From NCBI RefSeq assembly GCF_030063365.1, contig NZ_JASISY010000013.1, positions 1 to 64,000 on the forward strand: 64,000 nt of DNA. Reading direction: 5' to 3'. Under the pieces are notes generated by a model. The model saw nothing but the letters and a program-made list of their open reading frames with translations, made no database searches and was not told the origin of the DNA. The stretch is from Cryobacterium sp. PH29-G1. Lineage in GTDB: Bacteria > Actinomycetota > Actinomycetes > Actinomycetales > Microbacteriaceae. Below are positions 43,048 to 52,457 of this stretch, piece by piece; position 1 is the first letter of the stretch, and each line of letters begins with the position of its first letter. Made by a program: the position numbers and the translations under genes.

Positions 43048-46000
43048 GGATGGCTCCGTTCACGCGCGCGACGGCCACGATGACGGCGCCCAGGTTGACA
43101 TAGTGTTTGGCTTCGAACCGTACATAGTGTTCCACGGGAGCGCCGACGCGCCCTTCCAGCCATTCCGACGGCAACGCGGTCGAGATGTCCCCGGTCGACG
43201 GTCGGTGGGTGGAAAAGCTCGTGGCGAGGGTTTCCGCGGCCACATCGACTCCCACGGCGAGGTCGAAAGAATCAGCATCCGCTTCGCTCTCGAACACCAG
43301 ATCCAGACGGATGCGGTCGCTCACCTGAAAACCGGCCGACTTGCGGGTGTCCTGCACGGCGCGAATCAGGTCGCGGGCGAAGCCCTCGGCCTCAAGCTCG
43401 GGTGTGGTGCCGGTGGCGAGCAGCGCGAAACCACCGCCGGGCAGCAGGGCAAGCGCTGCAGCCCCATCGCCGGCGTCGCTGTTCGCCTCGAGCGTCAGCT
43501 CGAATTCGCTCGCCTCGAGGGTAATACCGCCGGCAGTGACGATTCCGTCGGTCTCGCTCCAATCGCCGGCGCGGGCGGCCTTGATGACCTGCTGAACCTG
43601 CTTGCCCAGTCGAGGTCCAGCGGCGCGGGCATTCACGACAAGTTTGCTCGTGACTCCGTAAGCCGCAGCGCTGTCGTCTTCGAGCTCAATCAGGGTGATC
43701 GTCTTCACGTTGAGTTCGTCACGCAGGATCCCCACGAACGAGCCAAGCGCTGCGGAGTTGCCGGTGACGACGGTGAGGTTGGTCAGCGGAAGCCGCACCC
43801 GCAGACCGGCCTGCTTGCGAAGCGAGAGCACGGTGCTGCTGATCAGACGCACCTGGTCCATGGCGGTGACGAGCTCGTCGTCGGCGGGAAACAGGGTGGC
43901 ATCGGGCCAGTCTTCGAGGTGCACGCTGCGGCCGCCGGTGAGGCCCTGCCAGATGCGCTCGGTTACGAGCGGCAACAGCGGAGCAGTAACCCGGCAGACG
44001 GTTTCCAGAACCGTGTACAGGGTGTCGAAGGCTTCGTGGGTGGTCGCCCCCTCGGTGGCGCCGCCCCAGAACCGGTCGCGCGACCGGCGCACGTACCAGT
44101 TGGTGAGCACGTCGGCGAAGTCGCGCAGGCGCGCCGCGGCCGTCGTGCTGTCCAGGGCCTCCAGGTCGGTCGCGACGCCCACGATCAGGTCTCGGGTTTT
44201 GGCGAGCAGGTAGCGGTCGAGCACATCGGTAGAATCGGTACGCCAGGTGGCGTCGTAGCCCATCGTGCCATCGACATTGGGTCCGGACGCATTGGCGTAG
44301 AGCGAGAAGAAATACCAGGTGCTCCACAGCGGCAGCATGACCTGGCGGGCACCCTCGCGGATGCCCTCCTCGGTGACGACGAGGTTGCCGCCGCGCAATA
44401 CCGGCGAGCTCATCAGGAACCAGCGCATGGCGTCGGCGCCGTCGCGGTCGAAGACCTCGTTGACGTCGGGGTAGTTGCGCAGCGACTTGCTCATCTTCTG
44501 GCCGTCGTTGCCGAGCACGATGCCGTGGCTGACCACGTTCTTGAAGGCCGGTCGGTCGAACAGGGCGGTGGAGAGCACGTGCAGCAGGTAGAACCAGCCG
44601 CGGGTCTGTCCGATGTACTCCACGATGAAGTCGGCCGGGTTGTGTGCTTCGAACCAGTCCCGGTTCTCGAACGGGTAGTGCACCTGCGCGAACGGCATCG
44701 AACCGGAGTCGAACCAGACGTCGAGCACGTCCGTGATGCGGCGCATCGTCGACTGGCCGGTGGGGTCGTCGGGGTTCGGGCGGGTCAGCTCGTCGATGTA
44801 CGGGCGGTGCAGGTCGGTCGGGCGCACACCGAAATCGGCTTCGAGCTCGTCCAGCGAGCCGTAGACATCCGTTCGCGGGTAGTCGGGGTTGTCGCTTTTC
44901 CAGACCGGGATGGGCGAGCCCCAGTAACGGTTGCGGCTGATCGACCAGTCGCGGGCGTTGCCGATCCACTTGCCGAACTGGCCGTCCTTAACGTTCTCCG
45001 GAACCCAGTTCACCTCCTGGTTGAGCTCGACCATGCGCGGGCGAAAGTCGGTGACGCGCACGAACCAGCTCGACACAGCCTTGTAGATGAGCGGGTTGCG
45101 GCAACGCCAGCAGTGCGGGTACGAGTGCTCATAGCTGGCCTGGCGGATGAGACGCCCGTTGGCTTTGAGCAGCGCGGTGAGCGGCTTGTTGGCGTCGCTC
45201 CAGAGTTGGCCGGCTACCTCGGGAATGTCGCTGAGAAACTTTCCACCGTCGTCGAGGGAAATGATCACCGGGATGCCCGCGGCTTCACAGACCTTCTGGT
45301 CCTCCTCGCCGTAGGCGGGAGCCTGGTGCACGATTCCGGTGCCGTCGCTCGTGGTGACGTAGTCGGCCACGAGGATACGCCAGGCGTTCTGGGTACCCCA
45401 GAGCGATTCGTCGGCGTAGTGGTCGAACAGGCGATCATAGCTGACCCCCTCCAACTCGCTGCCGAGCACCGTGCGCGAAATGGATGCCACGGCATCAGCG
45501 GCCGAGTCATAGCCCAGGTCCTTGGCATAGTTGCCGACGAGGTCGATCGCGATGAGATATTCGGCACCGAGCACCTCAACAGAAGCGAGCACCTCAACCG
45601 AGCTGAGCGCCGCCGCAGACGAAACGCCTTCCCGAAGCACCTCGGCGTCGGGGGTGCCGTTGGGGCCGGCTGGCACGACGGCGTAGACGATTTCGGGGCC
45701 CACGGCCAGCGCGAAGTTCGTCGGGAGGGTCCACGGGGTCGTGGTCCAGGCCAGAGCGCGCACCGCCGTGAGGCCGAGGGCTTCGGCCTTGGCCCCGATC
45801 AGCGGAAAGGTGACCGTGACGGTCTGGTCCTGACGCATCTTGTAGACGTCGTCGTCCATGCGCAGTTCGTGGTTGGACAGCGGGGTCTGGTCACGCCAGC
45901 AATACGGCAGCACCCGGTACCCCTCATAGGCGAGGCCCTTGGTGTGCAGCTGCTTGAAGGCCCAGATCACCGACTCCATGTAGGTGATGTCGAGGGTCTT

Positions 46001-46504
46001 GTAGTCGTTCTCGAAGTCGACCCAGCGGGCCTGACGGGTAACGTACTCTTCCCAGTCCTTGGTGTACTCCAACACCGACTCGCGGGCGACCGCGTTGAAC
46101 GCGGCGAGGCCCATCTCCTCGATCTGGCTTTTATCGGTGATGCCGAGCTTGCGCTCTGCCTCCAGCTCGGCTGGCAGGCCGTGGGTGTCCCAGCCGAACC
46201 GGCGGTGCACCTGCTTGCCGCGCATGGTCTGGAATCGGGGGAACAGGTCTTTGGCGTAGCCGGTGAGCAGATGGCCGTAGTGCGGCAGACCGTTGGCGAA
46301 GGGCGGGCCGTCGTAGAAGGTCCATTCTTCGGCGCCGTCGCGCTGGTCGATCGAGGCCTGGAAGGTGTCGTCGCTCTTCCAAAAAGCGAGCACCTCGCCT
46401 TCGAGCGCGGGAAAGTTGGGTGAGGGAACGATGGCCGCGCCGGGCGTGGGCTCGTCACCGGCCGTGTGTTCATGGGGCGTGGCATTGCGGCTCTTGGGGT
46501 ACAA
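43040..46504 (-). CDS. ileS: Isoleucyl-tRNA synthetase
   Basis: The 1154-residue class I synthetase charges tRNA-Ile and edits valine. It has the HIGH-like motif [20 protein letters not shown], editing domain elements ([20 protein letters not shown]) and [16 protein letters not shown]. These sequences and the length mark the eukaryote-like (type 2) IleS, which in other bacteria is linked to mupirocin insensitivity. The start is TTG 46504 with GGAG 7 nt upstream, reached from a T-box leader. An earlier in-frame start at 46546 would lie inside the leader. The next gene, folC, overlaps by 8 nt. Confidence 0.95.
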   Translation of the reverse strand: MYPKSRNATPHEHTAGDEPTPGAAIVPSPNFPALEGEVLAFWKSDDTFQASIDQRDGAEEWTFYDGPPFANGLPHYGHLLTGYAKDLFPRFQTMRGKQVHRRFGWDTHGLPAELEAERKLGITDKSQIEEMGLAAFNAVARESVLEYTKDWEEYVTRQARWVDFENDYKTLDITYMESVIWAFKQLHTKGLAYEGYRVLPYCWRDQTPLSNHELRMDDDVYKMRQDQTVTVTFPLIGAKAEALGLTAVRALAWTTTPWTLPTNFALAVGPEIVYAVVPAGPNGTPDAEVLREGVSSAAALSSVEVLASVEVLGAEYLIAIDLVGNYAKDLGYDSAADAVASISRTVLGSELEGVSYDRLFDHYADESLWGTQNAWRILVADYVTTSDGTGIVHQAPAYGEEDQKVCEAAGIPVIISLDDGGKFLSDIPEVAGQLWSDANKPLTALLKANGRLIRQASYEHSYPHCWRCRNPLIYKAVSSWFVRVTDFRPRMVELNQEVNWVPENVKDGQFGKWIGNARDWSISRNRYWGSPIPVWKSDNPDYPRTDVYGSLDELEADFGVRPTDLHRPYIDELTRPNPDDPTGQSTMRRITDVLDVWFDSGSMPFAQVHYPFENRDWFEAHNPADFIVEYIGQTRGWFYLLHVLSTALFDRPAFKNVVSHGIVLGNDGQKMSKSLRNYPDVNEVFDRDGADAMRWFLMSSPVLRGGNLVVTEEGIREGARQVMLPLWSTWYFFSLYANASGPNVDGTMGYDATWRTDSTDVLDRYLLAKTRDLIVGVATDLEALDSTTAAARLRDFADVLTNWYVRRSRDRFWGGATEGATTHEAFDTLYTVLETVCRVTAPLLPLVTERIWQGLTGGRSVHLEDWPDATLFPADDELVTAMDQVRLISSTVLSLRKQAGLRVRLPLTNLTVVTGNSAALGSFVGILRDELNVKTITLIELEDDSAAAYGVTSKLVVNARAAGPRLGKQVQQVIKAARAGDWSETDGIVTAGGITLEASEFELTLEANSDAGDGAAALALLPGGGFALLATGTTPELEAEGFARDLIRAVQDTRKSAGFQVSDRIRLDLVFESEADADSFDLAVGVDVAAETLATSFSTHRPSTGDISTALPSEWLEGRVGAPVEHYVRFEAKHYVNLGAVIVAVARVNGAILV

Positions 46505-46760
46505 AATGCTTCTCCTACCGGACGGGTCACTGGGGCCCTGCTCCACGAGGACGAACGATTGTGTAGAAATCGCCGCGGTACCACCTCGCTTGCCGCCCGT
46601 GGTTTCGACGTGCTCAACCCACGAACGACCGCTCGTTCAGAGGCTGTGACGGGCCCGACCCGTTCGGTTCTACTGGAATGTCCACCCGGGGGGTGGCCAT
46701 CTGTTCTTCCGAAGACTTCCCGGTGATAGCCGAGTCACTGTCATTCGTGTTGAATACTAT
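46505..46760 (-). promoter_or_regulatory. T-box riboswitch (ileS leader)
   Basis: The T-box core AGGTGGTACCGCGG lies at 46586-46573 on the minus strand. An ATC isoleucine codon at 46726-46724 sits in a short stem I-like loop (CGGCTATCACCG). The last part places GGAGAAGC, the ribosome-binding site, just before the TTG start. There is no T-run before the gene, so control is likely translational: uncharged tRNA-Ile would release the ribosome-binding site. This is the actinobacterial ileS T-box layout. Confidence 0.85.
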
Positions 46761-46793
46761 CAGTGCCCGCGGCCCCAGAACTGGAGTACAGCA

Positions 46794-47147
46794 GTGACAT
46801 CTGAAGAACTCTCCGCCTTTCTCCTCGACCTCAACGGGGCGGTGCCGACCTATCCATTCGGCCCGGAGGCCCGCGTCATGAAAGTCGGCGGCAAGATGTT
46901 TTCAGTTGATCAGCCCGGCGCCACGCTGCCAAGCATCACGGTCAAGGCGCTCCCCGAGAATGTTCCGCGACTGATCCGCAGCGTTGCAGGAATCGTGCCG
47001 GGGTACCACATGAACAAGAAGCACTGGGTTACGGTGCGCCTTGACGGCTCGGTGCCCGACGAGCACGTGCGCGAGTTGATTGCCGAGTCACACGCCATCA
47101 TCGTGGCGTCCCTGCCGAAGGAAATCCGGCTCGGACTGCAGGGCTAG
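46794..47147 (+). CDS. MmcQ/YjbR-family protein
   Basis: The 117-residue product has the MmcQ/YjbR pattern: YPFGPEARVMKVGGKMFSVD near residue 20, VPGYHMNKKHWVTVRLDGSV and the DEHVRELIAESHAIIVASLP tail. Its fold resembles CyaY or DNA-binding proteins but function is not known. GTG 46794 is the start. It is divergent from the ileS leader, sharing the upstream region, and 147 nt before valS. Confidence 0.88.
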   Translation: MTSEELSAFLLDLNGAVPTYPFGPEARVMKVGGKMFSVDQPGATLPSITVKALPENVPRLIRSVAGIVPGYHMNKKHWVTVRLDGSVPDEHVRELIAESHAIIVASLPKEIRLGLQG

Positions 47148-47294
47148 GTCGTACGGCTACCACACGGGGACAACCGAGCCGAAGCGGTAAAACATGCCGG
47201 CAGTCGGGCGCAAAGTGAGGATCGGGTAGATTGGGTATGCGAACTCAGGCACCTCACCATCGACACGGTGCCGAATATACCGAACCGGAGAGTC

Positions 47295-49889
47295 ATGACC
47301 AACGCCGACCGCGTCCCCGAAAAGCCAGCCCTTGAAGGGCTCGAAGCCAAATGGGAGACCCGCTGGGAAACCGACGGCACCTACCGTTTCGCTCGTGAGA
47401 ACGCCACCCGGGAAACCATTTACTCGATCGACACTCCCCCACCGACCGCATCCGGTTCGCTGCACATCGGTCACGTTTTCTCGTATACCCATACCGATGT
47501 CATCGCCCGCTTTCAGCGCATGCGCGGCAAAAACGTGTTCTATCCGATGGGTTGGGATGACAATGGGCTGCCCACGGAACGCCGTGTGCAGAACTATTAC
47601 GGTGTGCGCTGCGATCCCTCGCTCAGCTACACCGACAGCTTTGCTCCACCGTTCGAAGGCGGCGACGGCAAGAGCTCGAAGGCGGCCGACCAGCTGCCGA
47701 TCAGCCGCCGCAACTTCATCGAACTGTGCGAAACCCTCACCAAAGAAGATGAGAAGCAGTTTGAAGCGCTCTGGCGCACCCTCGGCCTGAGCGTCGACTG
47801 GACCCAGTCCTACCGCACCATCGGCCCGGAGGCTCTGTTCACCTCGCAGCTCGCTTTTCTCGGCAACGTCGAGCGTGGCGAGGCCTACCAGGCCATGGCC
47901 CCGACCCTGTGGGACGTCACTTTTCGCACCGCAGTGGCCCAAGCCGAGCTTGAAGACAAGGACATGCCCGCCGCGTACCACCGGGTGTCGTTCCTGAAGC
48001 CCGACGGCAGCACAATCGAAATTGAAACGACTCGCCCCGAACTGCTGCCGGCCTGCGTCGCCCTCGTCGCACATCCCGACGACGAACGGTACAAGCACCT
48101 CTTCGGCACCACGGTGACGACCCCGGTGTTTGGCGTCGACGTTCCCGTGCTCGCCCACCACCTCGCCCAGAAAGACAAGGGCTCGGGAATCGCGATGATC
48201 TGCACCTTCGGCGATGTGACCGACGTGGTCTGGTGGCGCGAACTCGACCTGCCCAACCGCGCCATCATGGGTTTCGACGGCCGCATCATCGCCGAGGCGC
48301 CCGAAGCGATCACGTCCGAAACCGGCCGCGCCGCCTACGCGCAGCTCGCCGGCAAGACCGTCTTCTCCGCCAAGCAGGCCGTTGTGGATTTGCTCCGAGC
48401 CAGCGGCGACCTGATCGGCGACCCCAAGCCGATCGTGCACGCGGTGAAGTTCTTCGAAAAGGGCGACAAGCCGCTCGAAATCGTGTCCACCCGGCAGTGG
48501 TACATCCGAAACGGTGCCCGGGACGAGAAGCTGCGCACCCGACTGCTCGAGCACGGCACCGAGCTCGCCTGGCACCCCGAATTCATGAAGGTGCGCTACG
48601 AGAATTGGGTCAACGGCCTCACCGGCGACTGGCTGGTCTCCCGCCAGCGCTTCTTCGGCGTGCCGCTGCCGGTCTGGTACCCGCTCGACGACGACGCCAA
48701 CCCCGTCTTCGACCAGCCGATCGTAGCGACTCGGGACATGCTGCCGGTCGACCCCTCATCGGATGCCGCGCCCGGCTTCACCCAGAGCCAGCGCGGCCAG
48801 GCCGGTGGATTCGTCGGTGAAGTCGACGTCATGGACACCTGGGCGACCTCCTCGCTCACCCCGCAACTGGCCGGTGGCTGGGAACGCGATCCGGAATTGT
48901 TCAAGCTGGTCTTTCCCTATTCGCTGCGCCCACAGGGCCAGGACATCATTCGCACCTGGCTGTTCTCCACCCTTTTGCGCGCCGAACAGCAGCACGGTAT
49001 CTCGCCCTGGCAGCACGCTGCGCTCAGTGGCTTCATCGTCGACCCCGACCGCAAGAAGATGAGCAAATCCAAGGGCAACGTGGTCACGCCGGCCGATATG
49101 CTCGAGCTGCACGGCTCGGATGCGGTGCGCTACTGGGCGGCATCCTCTCGCCTCGGCACCGACGCGGCCTTCGACCCGAAGAACCCGACGCAGATCAAGA
49201 TCGGCCGTCGCCTCGCCATCAAGATCCTCAACGCGAGCAAATTCGTCTCTATGTCGAAGGGGAGCCGGGATGCCCCGATCACCGAACCGGTGGATCAGAG
49301 CATGCTGGCCGGCCTCACCGCCGTCGTCGCCCAGGCCACGACCGCGTTTGAGAATTACGACCACGCGCGCGCTTTGGAGACCACGGAGAGTTTCTTCTGG
49401 ATGTTCTGCGACGACTACCTCGAACTCGTGAAAGAACGCGCCTACGGTGAGCCGTGCCCGGAGCAAGCGTCAGCCGTTGCCGCGCTGCGCACCGCGCTGG
49501 CCACCCTGCTGCGCCTGTTCGCGCCGTTCGTTCCCTTCGCCACCGAAGAAGCCTGGTCGTGGTCGAACGATGGTTCGGTGCACACCGCGCCGTGGCCGGT
49601 CGCGGCCGATCTGCTCGGCAGCGGCGAGGTTGCCAGTGGCAATATCGCCCTGCTCGATCTGGCCAGCCGTGCGCTGACCGGCATCCGTCGTGCTAAGACC
49701 GATGCGAAAGCTTCGCAGAAGTCCGAAGTGGATTCCGCAGTGATATGCGGTGCTCCCGCCGAGATTGCACTGCTTACCCTGGCCACCGCTGATCTCAAAG
49801 CGGTCGGTCGTATTCAAGAACTGACTTTTGTCGACGGCAGCGAACTCGCTGTGACCGACATCGTGTTCGCCACCGTGTTAGAAAGTTAG
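47295..49889 (+). CDS. valS: Valyl-tRNA synthetase
   Basis: The 864-residue class I synthetase has PPPTASGSLHIGHVFSYTHT (HIGH), VFYPMGWDDNGLPTERRVQN, an editing region, PQGQDIIRTWLFSTLLRAEQ and the KMSKS loop in RKKMSKSKGNVVTPADMLEL. It charges tRNA-Val and edits threonine. ATG 47295 is chosen over the upstream 47268 start because GGAG is 6 nt away. The coiled-coil C-terminal arm of E. coli ValS is absent and the product is somewhat shorter. A GNAT gene follows 8 nt later. Confidence 0.95.
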   Translation: MTNADRVPEKPALEGLEAKWETRWETDGTYRFARENATRETIYSIDTPPPTASGSLHIGHVFSYTHTDVIARFQRMRGKNVFYPMGWDDNGLPTERRVQNYYGVRCDPSLSYTDSFAPPFEGGDGKSSKAADQLPISRRNFIELCETLTKEDEKQFEALWRTLGLSVDWTQSYRTIGPEALFTSQLAFLGNVERGEAYQAMAPTLWDVTFRTAVAQAELEDKDMPAAYHRVSFLKPDGSTIEIETTRPELLPACVALVAHPDDERYKHLFGTTVTTPVFGVDVPVLAHHLAQKDKGSGIAMICTFGDVTDVVWWRELDLPNRAIMGFDGRIIAEAPEAITSETGRAAYAQLAGKTVFSAKQAVVDLLRASGDLIGDPKPIVHAVKFFEKGDKPLEIVSTRQWYIRNGARDEKLRTRLLEHGTELAWHPEFMKVRYENWVNGLTGDWLVSRQRFFGVPLPVWYPLDDDANPVFDQPIVATRDMLPVDPSSDAAPGFTQSQRGQAGGFVGEVDVMDTWATSSLTPQLAGGWERDPELFKLVFPYSLRPQGQDIIRTWLFSTLLRAEQQHGISPWQHAALSGFIVDPDRKKMSKSKGNVVTPADMLELHGSDAVRYWAASSRLGTDAAFDPKNPTQIKIGRRLAIKILNASKFVSMSKGSRDAPITEPVDQSMLAGLTAVVAQATTAFENYDHARALETTESFFWMFCDDYLELVKERAYGEPCPEQASAVAALRTALATLLRLFAPFVPFATEEAWSWSNDGSVHTAPWPVAADLLGSGEVASGNIALLDLASRALTGIRRAKTDAKASQKSEVDSAVICGAPAEIALLTLATADLKAVGRIQELTFVDGSELAVTDIVFATVLES

Positions 49890-49897
49890 GAGACCAG

Positions 49898-50344
49898 ATG
49901 TCAGTAACCGTACGCCCGCTGGGCGACAAGGATTTTTTTGCTTGGCTGGGCCTGTTTGAGGGTTACAGCGCGTTCTATGAGAGCGAATTGACCGATCAGA
50001 AGGCGCTGCAGCTCTGGAGCTGGATCATCGATGTGAACAATTCCCTCAATGGCGCCGTCGCGGTCAACGAGGAGGGTGACTTTGTCGGCTTCGCGCACTA
50101 CCGCACCGTTCCGCGCACCCTGAGCGGTGACCTCGCCCTGTTCCTCGATGATCTGTTCGTGGCCGAGGACTTTCGCGGTAAGGGCGTCGGCACCCAGTTG
50201 ATGGACTTCACCAAGGCCTATGCGCGCGACCACAAGCTGGCTCAGGTGCAGCTGGTGACCGCCGCCGACAACGCCACCGCGCAGGTGCTCTACGACCAGG
50301 TCGGTACCCGAACCGACTGGGTCACCTACGAGATCGACGTTTAG
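49898..50344 (+). CDS. GNAT-family N-acetyltransferase
   Basis: The 148-residue protein has the acetyl-CoA motif in DDLFVAEDFRGKGVGTQLMD and the following LVTAADNATAQVLYDQVGT, typical for GNAT enzymes. The acceptor is unknown. It has a good AGGAG site and lies 8 nt after valS, so it is likely in the valS transcript. The next ORF starts 3 nt after its stop. Confidence 0.88.
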   Translation: MSVTVRPLGDKDFFAWLGLFEGYSAFYESELTDQKALQLWSWIIDVNNSLNGAVAVNEEGDFVGFAHYRTVPRTLSGDLALFLDDLFVAEDFRGKGVGTQLMDFTKAYARDHKLAQVQLVTAADNATAQVLYDQVGTRTDWVTYEIDV

Positions 50345-50347
50345 CTG

Positions 50348-50617
50348 ATGCAGCTGGGCACACGTTGGACCCTCGGCGGGACACCGCCGACCGGGCTTCC
50401 GCACGTCGTTGAAATCGCCGTTCGAGCTGTCGAAGAGGACCTCACGGCGCTCGACGTCGACACCAGCACCTGGCGCTGGACGCTGACCTGGCTTGAGGCC
50501 AAGCCGGTGATTGAGCTCGACGACGGCACCATCATCCGCTTTAATCCGGTCGATGACAGTGCCACCATCACGCAGCCGTCGACCACCGTCGATGACGACG
50601 ATGAGGAATGGATCTGA
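50348..50617 (+). CDS. Hypothetical protein (89 aa)
   Basis: The product reads LGTRWTLGGTPPTGLPHVVE, then AVRAVEEDLTALDVDTSTWR and WTLTWLEAKPVIELDDGTII, and ends with Asp/Glu residues. No domain is recognised. It starts 3 nt after the GNAT stop and is probably translated by coupling; its own ribosome-binding site is poor. It may be the last gene of the valS unit. A 15-bp direct repeat follows. Confidence 0.6.
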   Translation: MQLGTRWTLGGTPPTGLPHVVEIAVRAVEEDLTALDVDTSTWRWTLTWLEAKPVIELDDGTIIRFNPVDDSATITQPSTTVDDDDEEWI

Positions 50618-50627
50618 GCTGGACCCA

Positions 50628-50684
50628 CAGCCGTACGGTGCGCAGCCGTACGGTGCGCAGCCGTACGGTGCGCAGCCGTACGGC
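50628..50684. repeat. Four 15-bp direct repeats
   Basis: CAGCCGTACGGTGCG occurs three times in a row from 50628, followed by a fourth partial copy to 50684. Each unit holds the palindrome CCGTACGG. It lies in the gap between convergent genes. One frame would encode QPYGA repeats, but no gene uses it. Confidence 0.85.
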
Positions 50685-50737
50685 ACAGCCCGATCGGCGG
50701 CGCACATTGTAGCGAGCGGGCTGGTAACCGGCCGCGG

Positions 50738-51571
50738 TCAAGCGCGGGCGAGTATTTCGCCGTGCGGCATTCCGAACCACCCGTTCGGATCACGCACCCA
50801 CTCGTGCCAGGCGGCGGCCATGCGTTTCAGGTCGGCCAGGTCGGCCACACCGGATTCGATGGCGTGCGCCGCAAAAGCTGATTCGGTCACCCGCACCGCC
50901 CACGACCCACCCCACCATTCGCGTTCAGCATCGGATGCAAAGCACCAGATGGATGCGCTGCTGGTCACGTCGGTGAATCCGGCCCGTCTGGCCCAGGTTT
51001 TGAGTGAACGACCGGCATCGGGGTCACCCCCGTTCCAATAGTGCACCTCACGGTAAACCCGCATCCAATCAGCCAAACCATCAATGTGGGGCGCCATTAT
51101 GACTCCCCCGTAGTCCACGTCACGAGCAGCAAGCACACCACCAGGACGCAGCACTCGACGCATTTCCGTCATCGCGGCGACTGGATCAGCCAGGTGTTGC
51201 AGCACCTGATGGGCATGCACGATATCAAAGCTGGCGTCGGCAAAGTCGAGGGCGTAGACGTCACCGACCTGAAAACTCACGTTGTGCGCACCCTCGTCGG
51301 CGGCCAATCCGGTCGCGTGTTCGACGATGTCGGTCGATGCGTCAATACCGACGACCCGGCCCGGCGCCAGCCTGCGCGCCAGGTCGACCGTGATCGTGCC
51401 GGGACCACAACCGACATCGAGCAGGATTCCCCCGGCGTGCAACTCCGGAATCAGATAGGCGGCCGAGTTCGCCACGGTGCGCCAGGTGTGCGAACGCAGC
51501 ACGCTTTCGTGGTGGCCGTGCGTGTATTCGTCCCGCGGAGCGGACTCGGAGCTGCCGGTTGGGTGTGTCAT
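50738..51571 (-). CDS. Class I SAM-dependent methyltransferase
   Basis: The 277-residue protein has SAM motif I ILLDVGCGPGTITVDLARRL near residue 49, followed by VGIDAS, DIVHAHQVLQHLADPVAAM and RVLRPGGVLAARDVDYG, as in UbiE/COQ5-type methyltransferases. The substrate is unknown. It is a single gene on the minus strand, 93 nt downstream of the alpha/beta hydrolase gene. Confidence 0.88.
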   Translation of the reverse strand: MTHPTGSSESAPRDEYTHGHHESVLRSHTWRTVANSAAYLIPELHAGGILLDVGCGPGTITVDLARRLAPGRVVGIDASTDIVEHATGLAADEGAHNVSFQVGDVYALDFADASFDIVHAHQVLQHLADPVAAMTEMRRVLRPGGVLAARDVDYGGVIMAPHIDGLADWMRVYREVHYWNGGDPDAGRSLKTWARRAGFTDVTSSASIWCFASDAEREWWGGSWAVRVTESAFAAHAIESGVADLADLKRMAAAWHEWVRDPNGWFGMPHGEILARA

Positions 51572-51663
51572 GCTGCGATCCTACGGTGCCGCCGTGCTCA
51601 GTAGTCGATCAGTGCCCGATCAGTGCCCGCCCATCGGTCGACCAACGGCGGATCAGCATCCTC

Positions 51664-52362
51664 TCAGCGATCGATCGCACTGACGATCACCGCTCCGAGT
51701 TCGAGAGGCCGCGTGAACTGCGGCCAGTGCCCGGTGGGCAAGTCAACGTATTCCACATCACGAATACGTGCCAGTTCAGACACGTGAGGATCACCCTGCG
51801 CGATCCACCCGGCCAGTGCGCTGGCTGCAAATTCGCAGGCGATGACCGTGACCGGCACGTCATACCGTCGCTCGTCGTGCAGAATCTGCTGATCGTAGGC
51901 GACTCCCCGCGGTTGTGGCACGGCTCTCGCCCGAAACGCCGCCCGTAGTTCTTCATTCAAGCCCACGAGGTCAGCATCATCGAAATCTTCCCACGGCGGC
52001 AGGGGTATTTCGTCGCCTTCCACCGTGAGGTCGTCATTGATCACGCCACCGTCGGCGACCGGCCCACTGTCAACGTAGATTCCCCGTGCAATCCGGTGTG
52101 GGCGCGCATCGATGGCACCGTGAATGATGGCTCCGCCACCGGAATGCCCGACGAGCACCACCGGAGTGTTCAGTGAATCAATAATCCCCACGACGGCGTC
52201 AATGTGCGTGCGCAGTCTCACACCGGCGCGCGGCGCAGTGACACTTTCCAGTCCCGGCAGCGTCAGCGCGTGCACCCGGTGTCCCGCGGCTTCAAGCACG
52301 GGTGTCACCTCCGACCAGGAAGCGCCGTCGAGCCAAAATCCGGGTACCAGAATGATGTCCAT
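51664..52362 (-). CDS. Alpha/beta hydrolase
   Basis: The 232-residue protein has LVPGFWLDGASWSEVTPVLE at the start, the nucleophile elbow VVLVGHSGGGAIIHGAID near residue 70 and a C-terminal catalytic His in LPTGHWPQFTRPLELGAV. The Asp of the triad is not certain. Related proteins are esterases. The substrate is not known. It is divergent from the M3 peptidase gene, with 95 nt between them. Confidence 0.85.
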   Translation of the reverse strand: MDIILVPGFWLDGASWSEVTPVLEAAGHRVHALTLPGLESVTAPRAGVRLRTHIDAVVGIIDSLNTPVVLVGHSGGGAIIHGAIDARPHRIARGIYVDSGPVADGGVINDDLTVEGDEIPLPPWEDFDDADLVGLNEELRAAFRARAVPQPRGVAYDQQILHDERRYDVPVTVIACEFAASALAGWIAQGDPHVSELARIRDVEYVDLPTGHWPQFTRPLELGAVIVSAIDR

Positions 52363-52457
52363 GCTGGCACTGTAGCCCGCACCGCCGACATACGCGGCGC
52401 AATTTGGTGCGTCAGCGCAGGCGCGGTGCTGCGAGCTGCCGTGGTTAGTCTGGAGTC

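Noticed and set aside
42782-46423. A 1213-codon open frame antisense to ileS
   Set aside because: It mirrors the real ileS frame and shows no domains or ribosome-binding site; long antisense frames are common at this GC content.
47157-48575. A 472-codon open frame antisense to valS
   Set aside because: The opposite strand encodes unmistakable ValS motifs, and this frame resembles no family.
50511-51041. A plus-strand frame encoding QPYGA repeats
   Set aside because: It overlaps the real upstream gene and the antisense of the methyltransferase gene; the repeat is better seen at DNA level.
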